Shown here in pieces: positions 19,225 through 29,083 of a DNA stretch of 64,000 bases (positions within the stretch are counted from its first letter, which is position 1; every line of letters starts with the position of its first letter). Below the pieces are notes generated by a model. That model was not told the origin of the DNA, made no database searches, and saw nothing but the letters and a program-made list of their open reading frames with translations. Position numbers and translations under genes: made by a program. The stretch comes from Shewanella putrefaciens (GTDB lineage Bacteria; Pseudomonadota; Gammaproteobacteria; Enterobacterales; Shewanellaceae). Location: contig NZ_CP066370.1 in NCBI RefSeq assembly GCF_016406325.1, positions 3,100,001 to 3,164,000 of the forward strand, read 5' to 3'.

Positions 19225-19701
19225 TTACAACTGTTGTTCAAGTTCTTGCAGAACATTGACCATTTCAAGCAGGCTTAAAGCAGCTTCGCCGCCTTTATTA
19301 CCCGCTTTGGTACCTGAACGTTCAATAGCTTGTTCTATGGTATCTGTGGTCAACACACCGAAGGCAACAGGCAGATCAAATTCTAAAGCAACTTGAGCTA
19401 GACCTTTATTACATTCGCCTGCAACAAAATCAAAATGAGGAGTACCACCACGGATCACCGCACCTAATGCGATAATACCGTCGAATTTACCACTGGCAGC
19501 GACGCGACGCGCAGCTAGCGGCAACTCAACCGCACCTGGTACACGGACAACAGTGATATTGTCGTCGCTGACTTGGCCAAAACGTTTCAGCGTGTCAAGT
19601 GCACCTTCAAGCAAGCTCTCAACTAAAAAGCTGTTGAAACGCGAAATTACAATCGCAACTTTGGCATTTTTCGCTTCGATATTACCTTGAACTATGTTCA
19701 T
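19225..19701 (-). CDS. ribH: 6,7-dimethyl-8-ribityllumazine synthase
   Basis: Condenses dihydroxybutanone phosphate with the ribitylaminouracil made by RibD to give lumazine, the substrate of riboflavin synthase. 158 residues. Motifs: [33 protein letters not shown] (catalytic His), and [20 protein letters not shown] followed by [10 protein letters not shown]. The whole riboflavin set lies between 19225 and 22824 on one strand. Confidence 0.97.
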
Positions 19702-19832
19702 TATCTTACCTAAATTTTGCTAAAGCACCCAGCTCGGGGCGAAAAGTGGCGACATGATATCACAGCCAATTGCCCAGAGCCCTATGCAAATTATCAGAAA
19801 TTGTTAATTTTACTTCAGTGTAACTTTGGGTT

Positions 19833-20936
19833 TCAGTCCGCCACATACTCAGTCACTTCAAGGCCAAAGCCTGAAAGTGAATGGTAGCGTTTAGGCGAGC
19901 TGAGCAGACGCATCTTAGTCACGCCAAGGCTAGCGAGGATTTGCGAACCCACACCCACACGGCGCGACGTCCCCTGCCATTTTGCAGAAGCAGGCGCTTG
20001 GCCTTGATCTTCGGCTTCAAAGGCTTTCACCTTAGAAAGGATTTCACAGGGATGCTCTTGATTCCCGAGTAAAACCAATACACCACCTTCTGCAGAAATA
20101 CGCTCCATCGCCTTTTCGAGTGGCCAGCTGCGTTGCTGATCGCGCTCTGAGTGGAGTAAATCGTTGAAAGTATTTTGCAAATGCACGCGCACCAAACAAT
20201 CTTCTTTCACCTCTCCTTTGACTAAGGCGAAATGCAGTTGATTGTCGATAGTGTCTCTAAAAGTCACCATATCGAACTCGCCGAAACGGGTCGGTAGTTT
20301 GCATTTAGCTTCACGCACAACCGTGGTTTCTTTGGTATTGCGATACTCGATTAAAGCCGCGATAGTGCCGATTTTGATGCCATGCAACTCGGAGAAAATC
20401 TCTAAATCTGGCCGACGTGCCATAGTGCCGTCTTCGTTTAAAATTTCAACGATAACGCCCGATGGCTCAAGTCCCGCAAGACGGGCTAAATCACAACCCG
20501 CTTCAGTGTGGCCTGCGCGGGTTAATACGCCGCCGTCCTGTGCCATTAACGGGAAGATATGCCCAGGTTGCACTAAATCAGACGCTTTAGCGTCTTTAGC
20601 CACAGCCGTTTTTACCGTCACAGCGCGATCGTGGGCCGAAATACCAGTTGTCACACCTTCAGCCGCTTCAATAGAAACCGTAAAGTTAGTCGAGAACTGA
20701 GCGTTATTATTCGTCACCATTAAAGGCAGATTTAACTGCTGGCAACGGGCTTTAGTCATGGTCTGGCAAATGAGTCCACGGCCATATTTGGCCATAAAGT
20801 TAATCGCTTCTGGCGTGACCATTTCGGCCGCCATGATCAAATCACCTTCGTTTTCTCTATCTTCGTCATCCATCAAAATAACCATTTTGCCTTGACGAAT
20901 ATCTTCGATGATCTCTTCTATACTGTGCAGCGCCAT
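19833..20936 (-). CDS. ribB: 3,4-dihydroxy-2-butanone 4-phosphate synthase with degenerate GTP cyclohydrolase II domain
   Basis: The N-terminal half (about residues 1–205) is RibB, converting ribulose 5-phosphate to dihydroxybutanone phosphate: [20 protein letters not shown] with the acidic metal site, and [15 protein letters not shown]. The C-terminal half (about 210–367) has the RibA fold ([21 protein letters not shown]), but the zinc-binding cysteines are absent: where active GTP cyclohydrolase II has a CLTGD…RCDCG type segment, this protein has [14 protein letters not shown]. It would usually be labelled ribBA, yet the GTP cyclohydrolase activity is very unlikely, so a separate ribA must exist elsewhere. 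Located 65 bases after the riboflavin synthase gene. Confidence 0.93.
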   Translation of the reverse strand: MALHSIEEIIEDIRQGKMVILMDDEDRENEGDLIMAAEMVTPEAINFMAKYGRGLICQTMTKARCQQLNLPLMVTNNNAQFSTNFTVSIEAAEGVTTGISAHDRAVTVKTAVAKDAKASDLVQPGHIFPLMAQDGGVLTRAGHTEAGCDLARLAGLEPSGVIVEILNEDGTMARRPDLEIFSELHGIKIGTIAALIEYRNTKETTVVREAKCKLPTRFGEFDMVTFRDTIDNQLHFALVKGEVKEDCLVRVHLQNTFNDLLHSERDQQRSWPLEKAMERISAEGGVLVLLGNQEHPCEILSKVKAFEAEDQGQAPASAKWQGTSRRVGVGSQILASLGVTKMRLLSSPKRYHSLSGFGLEVTEYVAD

Positions 20937-21001
20937 TGTAGGACCTTTATAATGTGACTTGTTATGAAATTTTATCTCTTAGCAGAACGATTGCCAGTGC
21001 A

Positions 21002-21658
21002 CTAACGCACAAACCCGGCACGGGCTAACATTTCCATGGTGACGCCACCGCTCTTGCTGTCTTTGCCATCATAATTCATTAAGCGTTCAAGATAACGGGC
21101 GATTAAATCCACTTCGATATTCACCTTATCGCCCGCTTGCAGGTCGATTAAGGTGGTTTCACCTGCGGTATGGGGAACTATGGTCAAGCGGAATCGACTG
21201 CCGTCCACTTCGTTCACCGTCAGACTCACGCCGTCAATGGTAATGGAACCTTTGTGGGCTATGTAACGCCCAAGCTCTGCGGGTGCGGCTAACCAAAACT
21301 CGATGGCTTGCCCACGCACTAAGCGTTGCTCAACCGTTGCAATACCGTCCACATGGCCGCTGACCATATGGCCACCTAAACGCGTGGTGGGAGTAACGGC
21401 CTTTTCAAGATTCACTTTAGTGCCCACTTTATAGTTGGCAAACCCGGTTAGACTCACTGTTTCTGCTGAAACATCAGCCACATAACCGTCGGCTAGTTGC
21501 TGCACAACCGTTAAGCACACGCCATTGGTGGCAATACTGTCGCCTAAACGCACATCGGTTAAATCCAGTTTGCCGCTCGCCACGGTAAGACGAATATCAT
21601 CGCCTTTACGCTCCAGTTTGCGAAGGGTGCCAACGGCTTCAATAATCCCAGTAAACAT
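21002..21658 (-). CDS. ribC: Riboflavin synthase, alpha subunit
   Basis: Dismutates two lumazine molecules to riboflavin and the ribitylaminouracil. 218 residues from the ATG at 21658 (MFTGIIEAVGTL, the usual family start); a TTG two codons earlier is rejected. Two similar lumazine-binding domains, each with a conserved segment: NGVCLTVV and SVSLTGFANY in the first, GHMVSGHVDG and SLTVNEVDG in the second. Also named ribE in some schemes. It lies 11 bases after ribD. Confidence 0.96.
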   Translation of the reverse strand: MFTGIIEAVGTLRKLERKGDDIRLTVASGKLDLTDVRLGDSIATNGVCLTVVQQLADGYVADVSAETVSLTGFANYKVGTKVNLEKAVTPTTRLGGHMVSGHVDGIATVEQRLVRGQAIEFWLAAPAELGRYIAHKGSITIDGVSLTVNEVDGSRFRLTIVPHTAGETTLIDLQAGDKVNIEVDLIARYLERLMNYDGKDSKSGGVTMEMLARAGFVR

Positions 21659-21669
21659 GGTCAACTCAC

Positions 21670-22824
21670 TTAATTAAATAAAGAAGTATCAAGCTTAACG
21701 CTCAAGGTTAAACGGGTATCTGGCCCTAATTTACGCTCATCGACCAACGTGAGTGCAGGAATGTGTGCCATGGTTTGATAATCGGGCAGTTGCAGCAGAT
21801 TACGCCCATACCCACCGAGGATTTTCATCGCTTGGTATAGCACTAACTCATCGGCAAGCCCCTCGGCTAAAAATGCGCCCGCTAAGGTTGCCCCCGCTTC
21901 CACCAGCACGTGATTACAACTTTGGCCTAAATAGCTTAATAGTTCAGGAAGCGAGACGCGACCTTCAATTGCAGGTAACAGGAGGCAACTCACATGGGAG
22001 GGCAATTGTGCTTGAAACTCTGCGGGATAAGCCACGGTCGAGACCAAGAGTATCGGCGATACAATAGCCAAACATGCAGCAGATAACGGCAAACGGGCGC
22101 GACTGTCGAGTATGACTCTTAATGGCTGAAGTAATTGCGCCTCGGTTACCCTGTCTTTTAAGCTACCAAGCTCTTGATAACGCACATTAAGCAAAGGATC
22201 GTCTGCCAGTATGGTTTCGATCCCCGTAACTAGCGCGCAAGAACGTAAGCGTAAGCGCTGCACGTCACGGCGGGATTCTGGGCCAGTTATCCATTTAGAC
22301 ACACCATTAGACAGCGCAGTTTTTCCATCAAGACTCGCGGCTAATTTTACCGTAAGTCTGGGTAAACCTGATTCCATCCGCTTCATAAAGCCTAAATTTA
22401 AGGCATAGGCCTCATCGCGATGTAATCCCACATCCACTTCAATGCCGGCGTCACGCAGCATTTGAATACCGCGCCCCCCCACTTGCGGATTTGGATCTTC
22501 TACCGCCACCACCACACGTTTAACGCCAATATTGATCAGCGCCAAGGCGCAGGGCGGTGTGCGACCATAATGACTGCATGGCTCTAAGGTGACATAGGCT
22601 GTTGCGCCGCGGGCGCGTTCACCAGCCATACGTAGCGCATGCACTTCGGCGTGGGGTTCACCCGCTTTTTGATGATAACCTTCACCGATGATTTGGTTAT
22701 CTTTAACGATAACGCAGCCCACACTAGGATTGGGCCGAGTGGTATAAAAGCCTTTGCGTGCCAATTGAATCGCGCGGCTCATCATTTGGATATCGAGTGC
22801 GGACCAAGTTATGTTCAAGCTCAT
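21670..22824 (-). CDS. ribD: Bifunctional riboflavin deaminase/reductase RibD
   Basis: Deaminates and then reduces the pyrimidine intermediate of riboflavin synthesis. About 384 residues. Deaminase domain (1–145) with zinc ligands in PHAEVHAL and TLEPCSHYGRTPPCA; reductase domain (150–384) with RLTVKLAASLDGKTAL, SKWITGPESRRDVQRLR and VILDSRARLP. I chose the ATG at 22824 because AGGG lies six bases before it; a TTG at 22830 would add two residues. No FMN riboswitch is visible in the 107 bases upstream. Confidence 0.96.
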   Translation of the reverse strand: MSLNITWSALDIQMMSRAIQLARKGFYTTRPNPSVGCVIVKDNQIIGEGYHQKAGEPHAEVHALRMAGERARGATAYVTLEPCSHYGRTPPCALALINIGVKRVVVAVEDPNPQVGGRGIQMLRDAGIEVDVGLHRDEAYALNLGFMKRMESGLPRLTVKLAASLDGKTALSNGVSKWITGPESRRDVQRLRLRSCALVTGIETILADDPLLNVRYQELGSLKDRVTEAQLLQPLRVILDSRARLPLSAACLAIVSPILLVSTVAYPAEFQAQLPSHVSCLLLPAIEGRVSLPELLSYLGQSCNHVLVEAGATLAGAFLAEGLADELVLYQAMKILGGYGRNLLQLPDYQTMAHIPALTLVDERKLGPDTRLTLSVKLDTSLFN

Positions 22825-22931
22825 GTTCAACCCTGTTGTTAAAGGTTTCGGCTTTCACCTGTCTTATAAATCTGTTTTTTACGTCTGCGACAACTGCACG
22901 TCAACCTTCTAAGGCGACAAAAGCTGAATAA

Positions 22932-23381
22932 CTACTTTTGCAGTTTGGCGATGGCTTCGCCAAATTCAGACACGTCTTCGAAGGCGCGGTATACGGAAGC
23001 AAAACGTATATAGGCAACTTTATCGAGGTTCATCAATTGTTCCATCATCAAGTTACCCACCATTTCTGACGGCACTTCCCGCTCGCCCGTGGCGCGCAGA
23101 GTGGACTTGATTTTGCTGAGCGCTTGCTCGATTTCATCCATAGACACAGGACGTTTTTCAACGGCGCGCAACATTCCACTTTGGAGTTTTTCTTCATCGA
23201 AGGGTTGGCGTGAACCATCGCGCTTGATCACCCTAGGCATGACTAACTCGGCACCTTCAAAGGTGGTAAATCTTTCATGGCATTCGGTGCATTCTCGGCG
23301 ACGGCGCACTTGATGGCCTTCCGCCACTAATCGAGAATCGATGACTTTAGTATCTGTCGCGCTGCAAAATGGACAATGCAT
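22932..23381 (-). CDS. nrdR: Transcriptional repressor NrdR
   Basis: Zinc-ribbon and ATP-cone repressor of ribonucleotide reductase genes. 149 residues. The N-terminal ribbon has CPFC at residues 3–6 and CTEC further on, with [17 protein letters not shown]. The ATP-cone starts near residue 49 ([16 protein letters not shown]). It heads the riboflavin operon, as in many gammaproteobacteria, and is separated from glyA by a terminator. Confidence 0.97.
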
Positions 23382-23472
23382 TGAGCCTCCTGCCAGTGAA
23401 TGACGTAAAGCCGTTGGCTTTACTATGTTATCTAAGGTTAGCCTGTTTGGTTTAAGTCTAAGATTTTAGCAA

Positions 23473-23498
23473 TAAAAATGGCCGCAAGATGCGGCCAT
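23473..23498 (-). terminator. Rho-independent terminator of glyA
   Basis: Read on the minus strand, ATGGCCGC and GCGGCCAT pair across a five-base loop and are followed by a T-rich tail. It lies about 84 bases after glyA and 92 before nrdR, so nrdR probably has its own promoter or depends on read-through. Confidence 0.8.
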
Positions 23499-23581
23499 GG
23501 GATTTTATCCTATTTATGGGCTGAGGTTAACCATCTGATGGTGGTTAGACTCTGCACCACAAAAAGGAGACTATTTACAAA

Positions 23582-24835
23582 TTAACCGTAAACAGGGAAA
23601 CGTGCGCACAGTGCCAATACTTGGCCCTTCACTCGCTCAATCACTGCAGGGTTGTGAGCATCATCGAGAATGTCACAGATCCAGCCAGTTAATTGTTTTG
23701 CTTCCGCTTCTTTAAAGCCGCGGCGTGTAATGGCTGGCGTACCGATACGCACACCTGATGTCACAAAGGGTGAACGAGGATCATTTGGCACTGAATTTTT
23801 GTTCACGGTAATGTTGGCGCTACCTAAGGCAGCATCGGCTTCTTTACCCGTTAAGTCACGACCAATCAGGTCAACTAGCATTAAGTGGTTGCTGGTTCCG
23901 CCAGAGACGATTTTGTAACCGCGCTCAAGGAATACTTCAACCATAGCTTTAGCATTGTTAACCACTTGCTGTTGGTACACTTTAAATTCTGGCTCTAGGG
24001 CTTCTTTGAACGCCACCGCTTTACCGGCGATAACGTGCATCAATGGACCACCTTGACCACCAGGGAATACAGCAGAGTTGAGCTTTTTATATAGCTCTTC
24101 ATCATCGGCAGCAGATAGGATCACACCACCACGAGGACCGGCTAAGGTTTTATGGGTCGTTGACGTCACAACGTGCGCGTGTGGTACTGGGTTTGGATAA
24201 ACGCCCGCGGCGATAAGACCGGCAACGTGTGCCATGTCTACAAATAAATAAGCACCGATTTTATCTGCGATTTCACGCATTTTTGCCCAATCAACGATAC
24301 CTGAATAGGCAGAGAAACCGCCGATCATCATCTTAGGCTTATGTTCTATGGCAATACGTTCCATCTCGTCGTAGTCGATTTTGCCAGACTCATCGATACC
24401 GTAAGGAATGATGTTGTACAGTTTGCCAGAGAAGTTAACCGGTGAACCGTGGGTCAAGTGACCACCGTGGGCTAAGTTCATGCCCAGTACGGTATCGCCA
24501 GGTTTTAACAATGCCATGTAAACGGCGCTGTTTGCTTGAGAACCTGAATGAGGTTGTACGTTAGCGTAGGTTGCGCCAAACAATTGTTTAGCACGTTCAA
24601 TCGCTAAGGTTTCAACTACGTCCACATACTCACAACCACCGTAGTAACGCTTGCCTGGATAGCCTTCAGCGTACTTATTGGTTAACTGTGAACCTTGCGC
24701 TTCCATCACGCGTGGACTGGTGTAGTTTTCAGAAGCAATCAGCTCAATATGCTCTTCTTGACGCAGAGTTTCATTCTGAATTGCGTTAAACAGTTCCGGA
24801 TCATAATCTGCGATATTCATATCTTTTTTCAGCAT
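23582..24835 (-). CDS. glyA: Serine hydroxymethyltransferase
   Basis: PLP enzyme converting serine and tetrahydrofolate to glycine and methylene-tetrahydrofolate. 417 residues, the bacterial standard. Motifs: [52 protein letters not shown], and the PLP-lysine segment [16 protein letters not shown]. Monocistronic, read away from ettA. No glycine riboswitch was seen in the 189 bases upstream. Confidence 0.98.
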   Translation of the reverse strand: MLKKDMNIADYDPELFNAIQNETLRQEEHIELIASENYTSPRVMEAQGSQLTNKYAEGYPGKRYYGGCEYVDVVETLAIERAKQLFGATYANVQPHSGSQANSAVYMALLKPGDTVLGMNLAHGGHLTHGSPVNFSGKLYNIIPYGIDESGKIDYDEMERIAIEHKPKMMIGGFSAYSGIVDWAKMREIADKIGAYLFVDMAHVAGLIAAGVYPNPVPHAHVVTSTTHKTLAGPRGGVILSAADDEELYKKLNSAVFPGGQGGPLMHVIAGKAVAFKEALEPEFKVYQQQVVNNAKAMVEVFLERGYKIVSGGTSNHLMLVDLIGRDLTGKEADAALGSANITVNKNSVPNDPRSPFVTSGVRIGTPAITRRGFKEAEAKQLTGWICDILDDAHNPAVIERVKGQVLALCARFPVYG

Positions 24836-25024
24836 TGCTTACTCCAGCTGCCAATTCTTATAGGTAGGGTTGCGCGGTATTCTACTCGGAACGCGGTCAC
24901 AATCCCAGTATTTGAAACATGAAATTCCTGCAGATAGTGCTTGAACTTGGCTCATTGTCGAGTTGAGTTCGGCGCGCAATCGAGTAGAATTAGCCGCATC
25001 ATTAGTCACTTAAGATAGAGAAAA

Positions 25025-26692
25025 ATGGCTCAGTTTGTTTACAGCATGCTGCGAGTGGGTAAAGTTGTTCCACCTAAGAAGCAGATCCTTAAAGATATTT
25101 CTTTAAGCTTTTTCCCCGGTGCCAAAATTGGCGTATTAGGCCTCAACGGTTCAGGTAAATCCACCCTACTGCGCATTATGGCGGGTATCGACACCGAAAT
25201 TGAAGGTGAAGCGCGCCCAATGCCGGGCCTCAAGATTGGTTACCTGCCGCAAGAGCCTAAACTCGATCCGACACAAACCGTGCGTGAAGCGATTGAAGAA
25301 GCGGTTTCTGAAGCCAAAAACGCCTTAAAACGCTTAGACGAAGTTTATGCTGCCTACGCAGAACCCGATGCAGACTTCGATGCCCTTGCCAAAGAACAAG
25401 GCGAACTCGAAGCCATTATTCAAGCCCAAGATGCCCATAACTTAGAGCATATCCTTGAGCGTGCTGCTAACGCCCTGCGTCTGCCAGATTGGGATGAGAA
25501 AATCGAAGTGTTATCGGGTGGTGAACGTCGCCGCGTGGCGATTTGTCGCTTGCTGCTTGAAAAGCCAGAAATGCTACTCCTCGACGAACCCACCAACCAC
25601 TTGGATGCTGAGTCCGTGGCATGGCTTGAGCACTTCCTGCAGGAATATGCCGGTACTGTGGTCGCGATCACCCACGACAGATACTTCCTCGACAATGCTG
25701 CTGGCTGGATTTTAGAACTCGACCGCGGTGAAGGTATCCCATGGGAAGGTAACTATTCTTCATGGCTTGAGCAAAAAGACGCCCGTCTGAAGCAAGAATC
25801 TGCCGCAGAAAGCGCCCGTCAAAAAACCATTGCGAAAGAATTAGAATGGGTGCGCCAAGGCGCTAAAGGCCGTCAGTCTAAGGGCAAAGCCCGTATGGCG
25901 CGCTTTGAAGAACTGAATACTAACGATTACCAAAAACGCAACGAAACCAACGAGCTGTTTATTCCGCCCGGACCGCGTTTAGGTGACAAAGTTATCGAAG
26001 TGAATAACCTGACTAAGTCCTATGGTGACCGCGTCCTTATTGATAATCTGTCGTTTTCTGTACCTAAGGGCGCTATCGTCGGCATTATCGGTGCCAACGG
26101 TGCGGGTAAATCGACCCTGTTCCGCATGTTATCGGGCGCTGAAACGCCAGACAGCGGCACGATTGAACTGGGTGAAACCGTACAACTGGCCTCGGTTGAG
26201 CAGTTCCGCGATTCGATGAATGATAAGAACACTATCTGGCAAGAAATTTCAGGTGGCCAAGACATCATGCGCATCAACAACATGGAAATCCCAAGCCGCG
26301 CCTATGTGGGCCGCTTTAACTTCCGTGGTGCGGATCAGCAAAAAATTATCGGCACACTATCGGGCGGTGAGCGTAACCGCGTGCATTTAGCCAAACTGCT
26401 GCAAGCGGGCGGTAACGTCTTGTTACTCGACGAACCCACCAACGACTTAGACGTTGAAACCTTGCGCGCATTGGAAGAAGCGATTCTGGAATTCCCAGGT
26501 TGCGCTATGGTTATTTCGCATGACCGTTGGTTCCTCGACCGTATCGCGACCCACATTCTGGATTATCGTGACGAAGGCCAAGTGAACTTCTACGAAGGTA
26601 ACTACACCGAATATTCGGCATGGTTGAAGAACACCTATGGCGCCGATGTGGTTGAGCCACACCGCTTGAAATATAAGCGGATGATAAAGTAA
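25025..26692 (+). CDS. ettA: Energy-dependent translational throttle protein EttA
   Basis: ABC-F ATPase that binds the ribosomal E site and gates the first elongation steps according to the ATP/ADP ratio. 555 residues, two nucleotide-binding domains, no membrane part. Walker A motifs GLNGSGKST and GANGAGKST, signatures LSGGERRRVAICRLLL and LSGGERNRVHLAKLL, Walker B LLLLDEPTNHLDAESV and VLLLDEPTNDLDVETL. The arm insert DEVYAAYAEPDADFDALAKE lies in the first domain, and the P-site tRNA interaction linker is rich in basic residues (QGAKGRQSKGKARMARFEEL). The stop is directly followed by a 7-bp tandem repeat and then a terminator. Confidence 0.97.
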   Translation: MAQFVYSMLRVGKVVPPKKQILKDISLSFFPGAKIGVLGLNGSGKSTLLRIMAGIDTEIEGEARPMPGLKIGYLPQEPKLDPTQTVREAIEEAVSEAKNALKRLDEVYAAYAEPDADFDALAKEQGELEAIIQAQDAHNLEHILERAANALRLPDWDEKIEVLSGGERRRVAICRLLLEKPEMLLLDEPTNHLDAESVAWLEHFLQEYAGTVVAITHDRYFLDNAAGWILELDRGEGIPWEGNYSSWLEQKDARLKQESAAESARQKTIAKELEWVRQGAKGRQSKGKARMARFEELNTNDYQKRNETNELFIPPGPRLGDKVIEVNNLTKSYGDRVLIDNLSFSVPKGAIVGIIGANGAGKSTLFRMLSGAETPDSGTIELGETVQLASVEQFRDSMNDKNTIWQEISGGQDIMRINNMEIPSRAYVGRFNFRGADQQKIIGTLSGGERNRVHLAKLLQAGGNVLLLDEPTNDLDVETLRALEEAILEFPGCAMVISHDRWFLDRIATHILDYRDEGQVNFYEGNYTEYSAWLKNTYGADVVEPHRLKYKRMIK

Positions 26693-26741
26693 ATCTAGAA
26701 TCTAGAATCTAGAATCTAGAATCTAGAATCTAGAATCTAGA
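26693..26741 (+). repeat. Seven perfect copies of a 7-bp tandem repeat
   Basis: ATCTAGA is repeated seven times without error, beginning one base after the ettA stop codon. Each unit contains the palindrome TCTAGA. Perfect short tandem arrays change copy number by slippage, so this is likely variable between strains. It lies between the stop and the terminator. Confidence 0.97.
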
Positions 26742-26754
26742 CAAGTGTAAATCT

Positions 26755-26790
26755 GAGGAGTTTAACTCGAAAAGGTTAAGCTCCTTTTTA
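26755..26790 (+). terminator. Rho-independent terminator of ettA
   Basis: AGGAGtTTAAC pairs with GTTAAgCTCCT and is followed by TTTTTA. It lies 14 bases past the tandem repeat. The convergent LysR gene ends about 60 bases further on. Confidence 0.85.
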
Positions 26791-26834
26791 TTCAATTCAA
26801 TATTCCATTCAATTTAGAGCGTGAATTTTTCGCT

Positions 26835-26866
26835 ATTTCAAACTGGCACTATTTCAAACTGGCACT
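26835..26866. repeat. 16-bp tandem duplication at the LysR gene end
   Basis: ATTTCAAACTGGCACT occurs twice in a row (26835–26850 and 26851–26866). On the minus strand the upstream copy forms the last codons, and the TAG stop straddles the junction. A recent duplication that may have set the present C-terminus. Confidence 0.9.
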
Positions 26867-27811
26867 ATTTAAATTCAAGCTGGCAAAGTAGGCCACCAGC
26901 ATATCCATCATCACCCTAAGTGCAGGTTGCATGTGTTTGCGGGATTGATACACGCCATACACACCGAGGGACTGAGGTTTAAACTCAGTTAATAAAGGCA
27001 CTAACTGACCCGAGTCTAAATAGGGTTTCGCCGCCCATAGCGGTTGCATCGCAATCCCCTCGCCCGCCAGCGTGGCATTAAGCACCACCATGGAATCATT
27101 GGCGCTAAAATTACCATTCACTGGCACATTAAACGCCTGCCCTTGGTTTAACTTAGATTCAGGGTTCAGCGCCTGAGCCTGTTTCACCCCTACATCGGTT
27201 TGATAAAAGCGCCACATCACATCGCCAAAATAGGAATAGGTTAAGCAGTTATGCTGAGTTAAATCTTCGGGATGCAGCACGGTGGCGCGCGCGGCAAGAT
27301 AACTCGGTGCTGCGCACACCACAGACTCACATTCACCCAAGCGCCTAGCGATAAGATTGGGATCGAGTTCATTGGTGATGCGAATAGCCAGATCAATCCG
27401 CTCAGCAACCAGATCGACGGTTTGGCTGCTCACGTGGAAATTCACGCTCGCCTGCGGATAACTGGCTAAATATTGGCGCACTACAGGCGCTAAAATCTGA
27501 TGTGCCATAAATTGTGAGCAGCTAATGCGAAGCAATCCCCGCGGGATCGTCACACCAGCATGACTGACCGCCGGTACTTCGTTAGCCAGTTCGAGCAGCC
27601 GATGGCAATAATCCAGCACTTGCTCACCCGCAGGCGTTAAACTGAGGCTACGCGTCGAGCGATGCAACAACCTAGCACCAGACCAGTCTTCCATTTCGCT
27701 CAAATAACGGGTCACCATAGAGCGTGACATGTCTAAAGCATTAGCGGCGCTGATCATGCTGCCGCGCTCAACAATAGTCACAAACACCTTAGCCGCTTCG
27801 AGTCTGTCCAT
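26849..27811 (-). CDS. LysR family transcriptional regulator
   Basis: 320 residues. N-terminal helix-turn-helix MDRLEAAKVFVTIVERGSMI with NALDMSRSMVTRYLSEME, effector-binding domain from about residue 92 (LLRISCSQFMAHQILAP). Divergent from the metallo-beta-lactamase-fold gene with about 195 bases between start codons, so it probably regulates that group. The 3' end carries a 16-bp tandem duplication that spans the stop codon. Confidence 0.88.
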   Translation of the reverse strand: MDRLEAAKVFVTIVERGSMISAANALDMSRSMVTRYLSEMEDWSGARLLHRSTRSLSLTPAGEQVLDYCHRLLELANEVPAVSHAGVTIPRGLLRISCSQFMAHQILAPVVRQYLASYPQASVNFHVSSQTVDLVAERIDLAIRITNELDPNLIARRLGECESVVCAAPSYLAARATVLHPEDLTQHNCLTYSYFGDVMWRFYQTDVGVKQAQALNPESKLNQGQAFNVPVNGNFSANDSMVVLNATLAGEGIAMQPLWAAKPYLDSGQLVPLLTEFKPQSLGVYGVYQSRKHMQPALRVMMDMLVAYFASLNLNSASLK

Positions 27812-28006
27812 TACCTATCTCCGCTCACTTTCAATCACTCAAAGTCTCATTTATAGACTCAAGAGCGCACTACAACTCGTCCGATTTATGCAACAAATAT
27901 GGGCATTTTAACGCATTTATCTAGTAATTTTTGCAACCTATACTTTACTCACTTTTGCAACAACTGCAAATCAACGACTTAAACCTTGAATATAAGTGAG
28001 CCACAA

Positions 28007-28930
28007 ATGAACACATCGACCTATGCAATACGCAACACAGTTAACGCCACATTGAAGGCCTCGTCTAACATCAGCCTAGCTGCCACTTTGCTGCTGGCGG
28101 GGTTCAGTGCAGTCAATGCTGCGCCATTGCAAGTGAGCCATTTTAATCCGGGCGAAAATAGCATCTTTGCCGTGTCATCAAGCTTTATCAGCGGCGAACA
28201 TGAAATGATGTTAGTCGATGCGCAATTTCAAAATAACGATGCCCAAAAATTGGTCGACACCATCAAAGCCAGCGGTAAAAAGCTGACTCAGGTGTATATC
28301 AGCCATAGCGATCCTGATTTCTATTTCGGTTTAGCCGTGATTAAAAAGCACTTCCCCGATGCACAAATCGTCGCGACTCAAACCACTGTCGATGCTATTA
28401 AAGCCTCAATGGAAGGCAAACTCGCCTACTGGGGACCGATTTTAAAAGACAATGCACCAAAGGAATTAGTGTTACCTAAGGCGATTCACAGTGACACTTT
28501 CACTATCGACGGTGAGCAAGTTATTATCAAAGGTTTTAATGATAAACACCCTAAACACACTTTCCTGTGGGTGCCATCGGCAAAAACCATTACAGGTGGC
28601 GTAGAAGTATTTGATAACACTCATGTTTGGATGGCTGACACTCAAACTGCCTCTGAGCGTCAAGAATGGCTAGCCCATTTAGATGCAATGGAAAAACTGT
28701 TGCCGACTACCGTTATCCCTGGGCACTACTTAGGCGAAGCGCGATTTGATACCCGCGCCATTGGTTTTACCCGTGAATATGTGAAAGCCTTTGAAGTCGC
28801 AGCAAAAGCCTCGAAAGATTCAGCCGAATTAATCCAAAAGATGCTGGCGCTATACCCACAAATGCCAGCCGATGCAGGGCTTGAGATCAGCGCCAAAGTT
28901 TACATGGGCGAAATGACCTGGCCTATGTAA
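28007..28930 (+). CDS. Exported MBL-fold protein with altered metal site
   Basis: 307 residues from the ATG at 28007 (AAGTGAG seven bases upstream). An N-terminal signal peptide ends near residue 38 (SAVNA-AP), so it is probably periplasmic. The fold is that of metallo-beta-lactamases (MLVDAQFQ, QVYISHSDPDFYFGL, TVIPGH), but the usual HxHxDH zinc motif reads HSDPDF at residues 100–105: the second and last His are Asp and Phe. HSDPDH is known in a subgroup; the final Phe is an additional change. Substrate unknown. First of three genes divergent from the LysR regulator, together with a DsbA-like and an NTF2-like protein. Confidence 0.85.
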   Translation: MNTSTYAIRNTVNATLKASSNISLAATLLLAGFSAVNAAPLQVSHFNPGENSIFAVSSSFISGEHEMMLVDAQFQNNDAQKLVDTIKASGKKLTQVYISHSDPDFYFGLAVIKKHFPDAQIVATQTTVDAIKASMEGKLAYWGPILKDNAPKELVLPKAIHSDTFTIDGEQVIIKGFNDKHPKHTFLWVPSAKTITGGVEVFDNTHVWMADTQTASERQEWLAHLDAMEKLLPTTVIPGHYLGEARFDTRAIGFTREYVKAFEVAAKASKDSAELIQKMLALYPQMPADAGLEISAKVYMGEMTWPM

Positions 28931-29083
28931 GCCAGACACACTTTGTAGATCATTTTGTAGATACAGGCACGTAAGTAACTGCGTGCCTCTTACACTGTAC
29001 CAACCTAACAATTTTAATCGATGATTTTAAAAGGCTTTTAGTAACTAACTTAAGTACTATTTAAGCCCAAAAGGTTTAACACT

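Noticed and set aside
22825..22931. FMN riboswitch before ribD
   Set aside because: The gap is too short and shows none of the conserved RFN segments.
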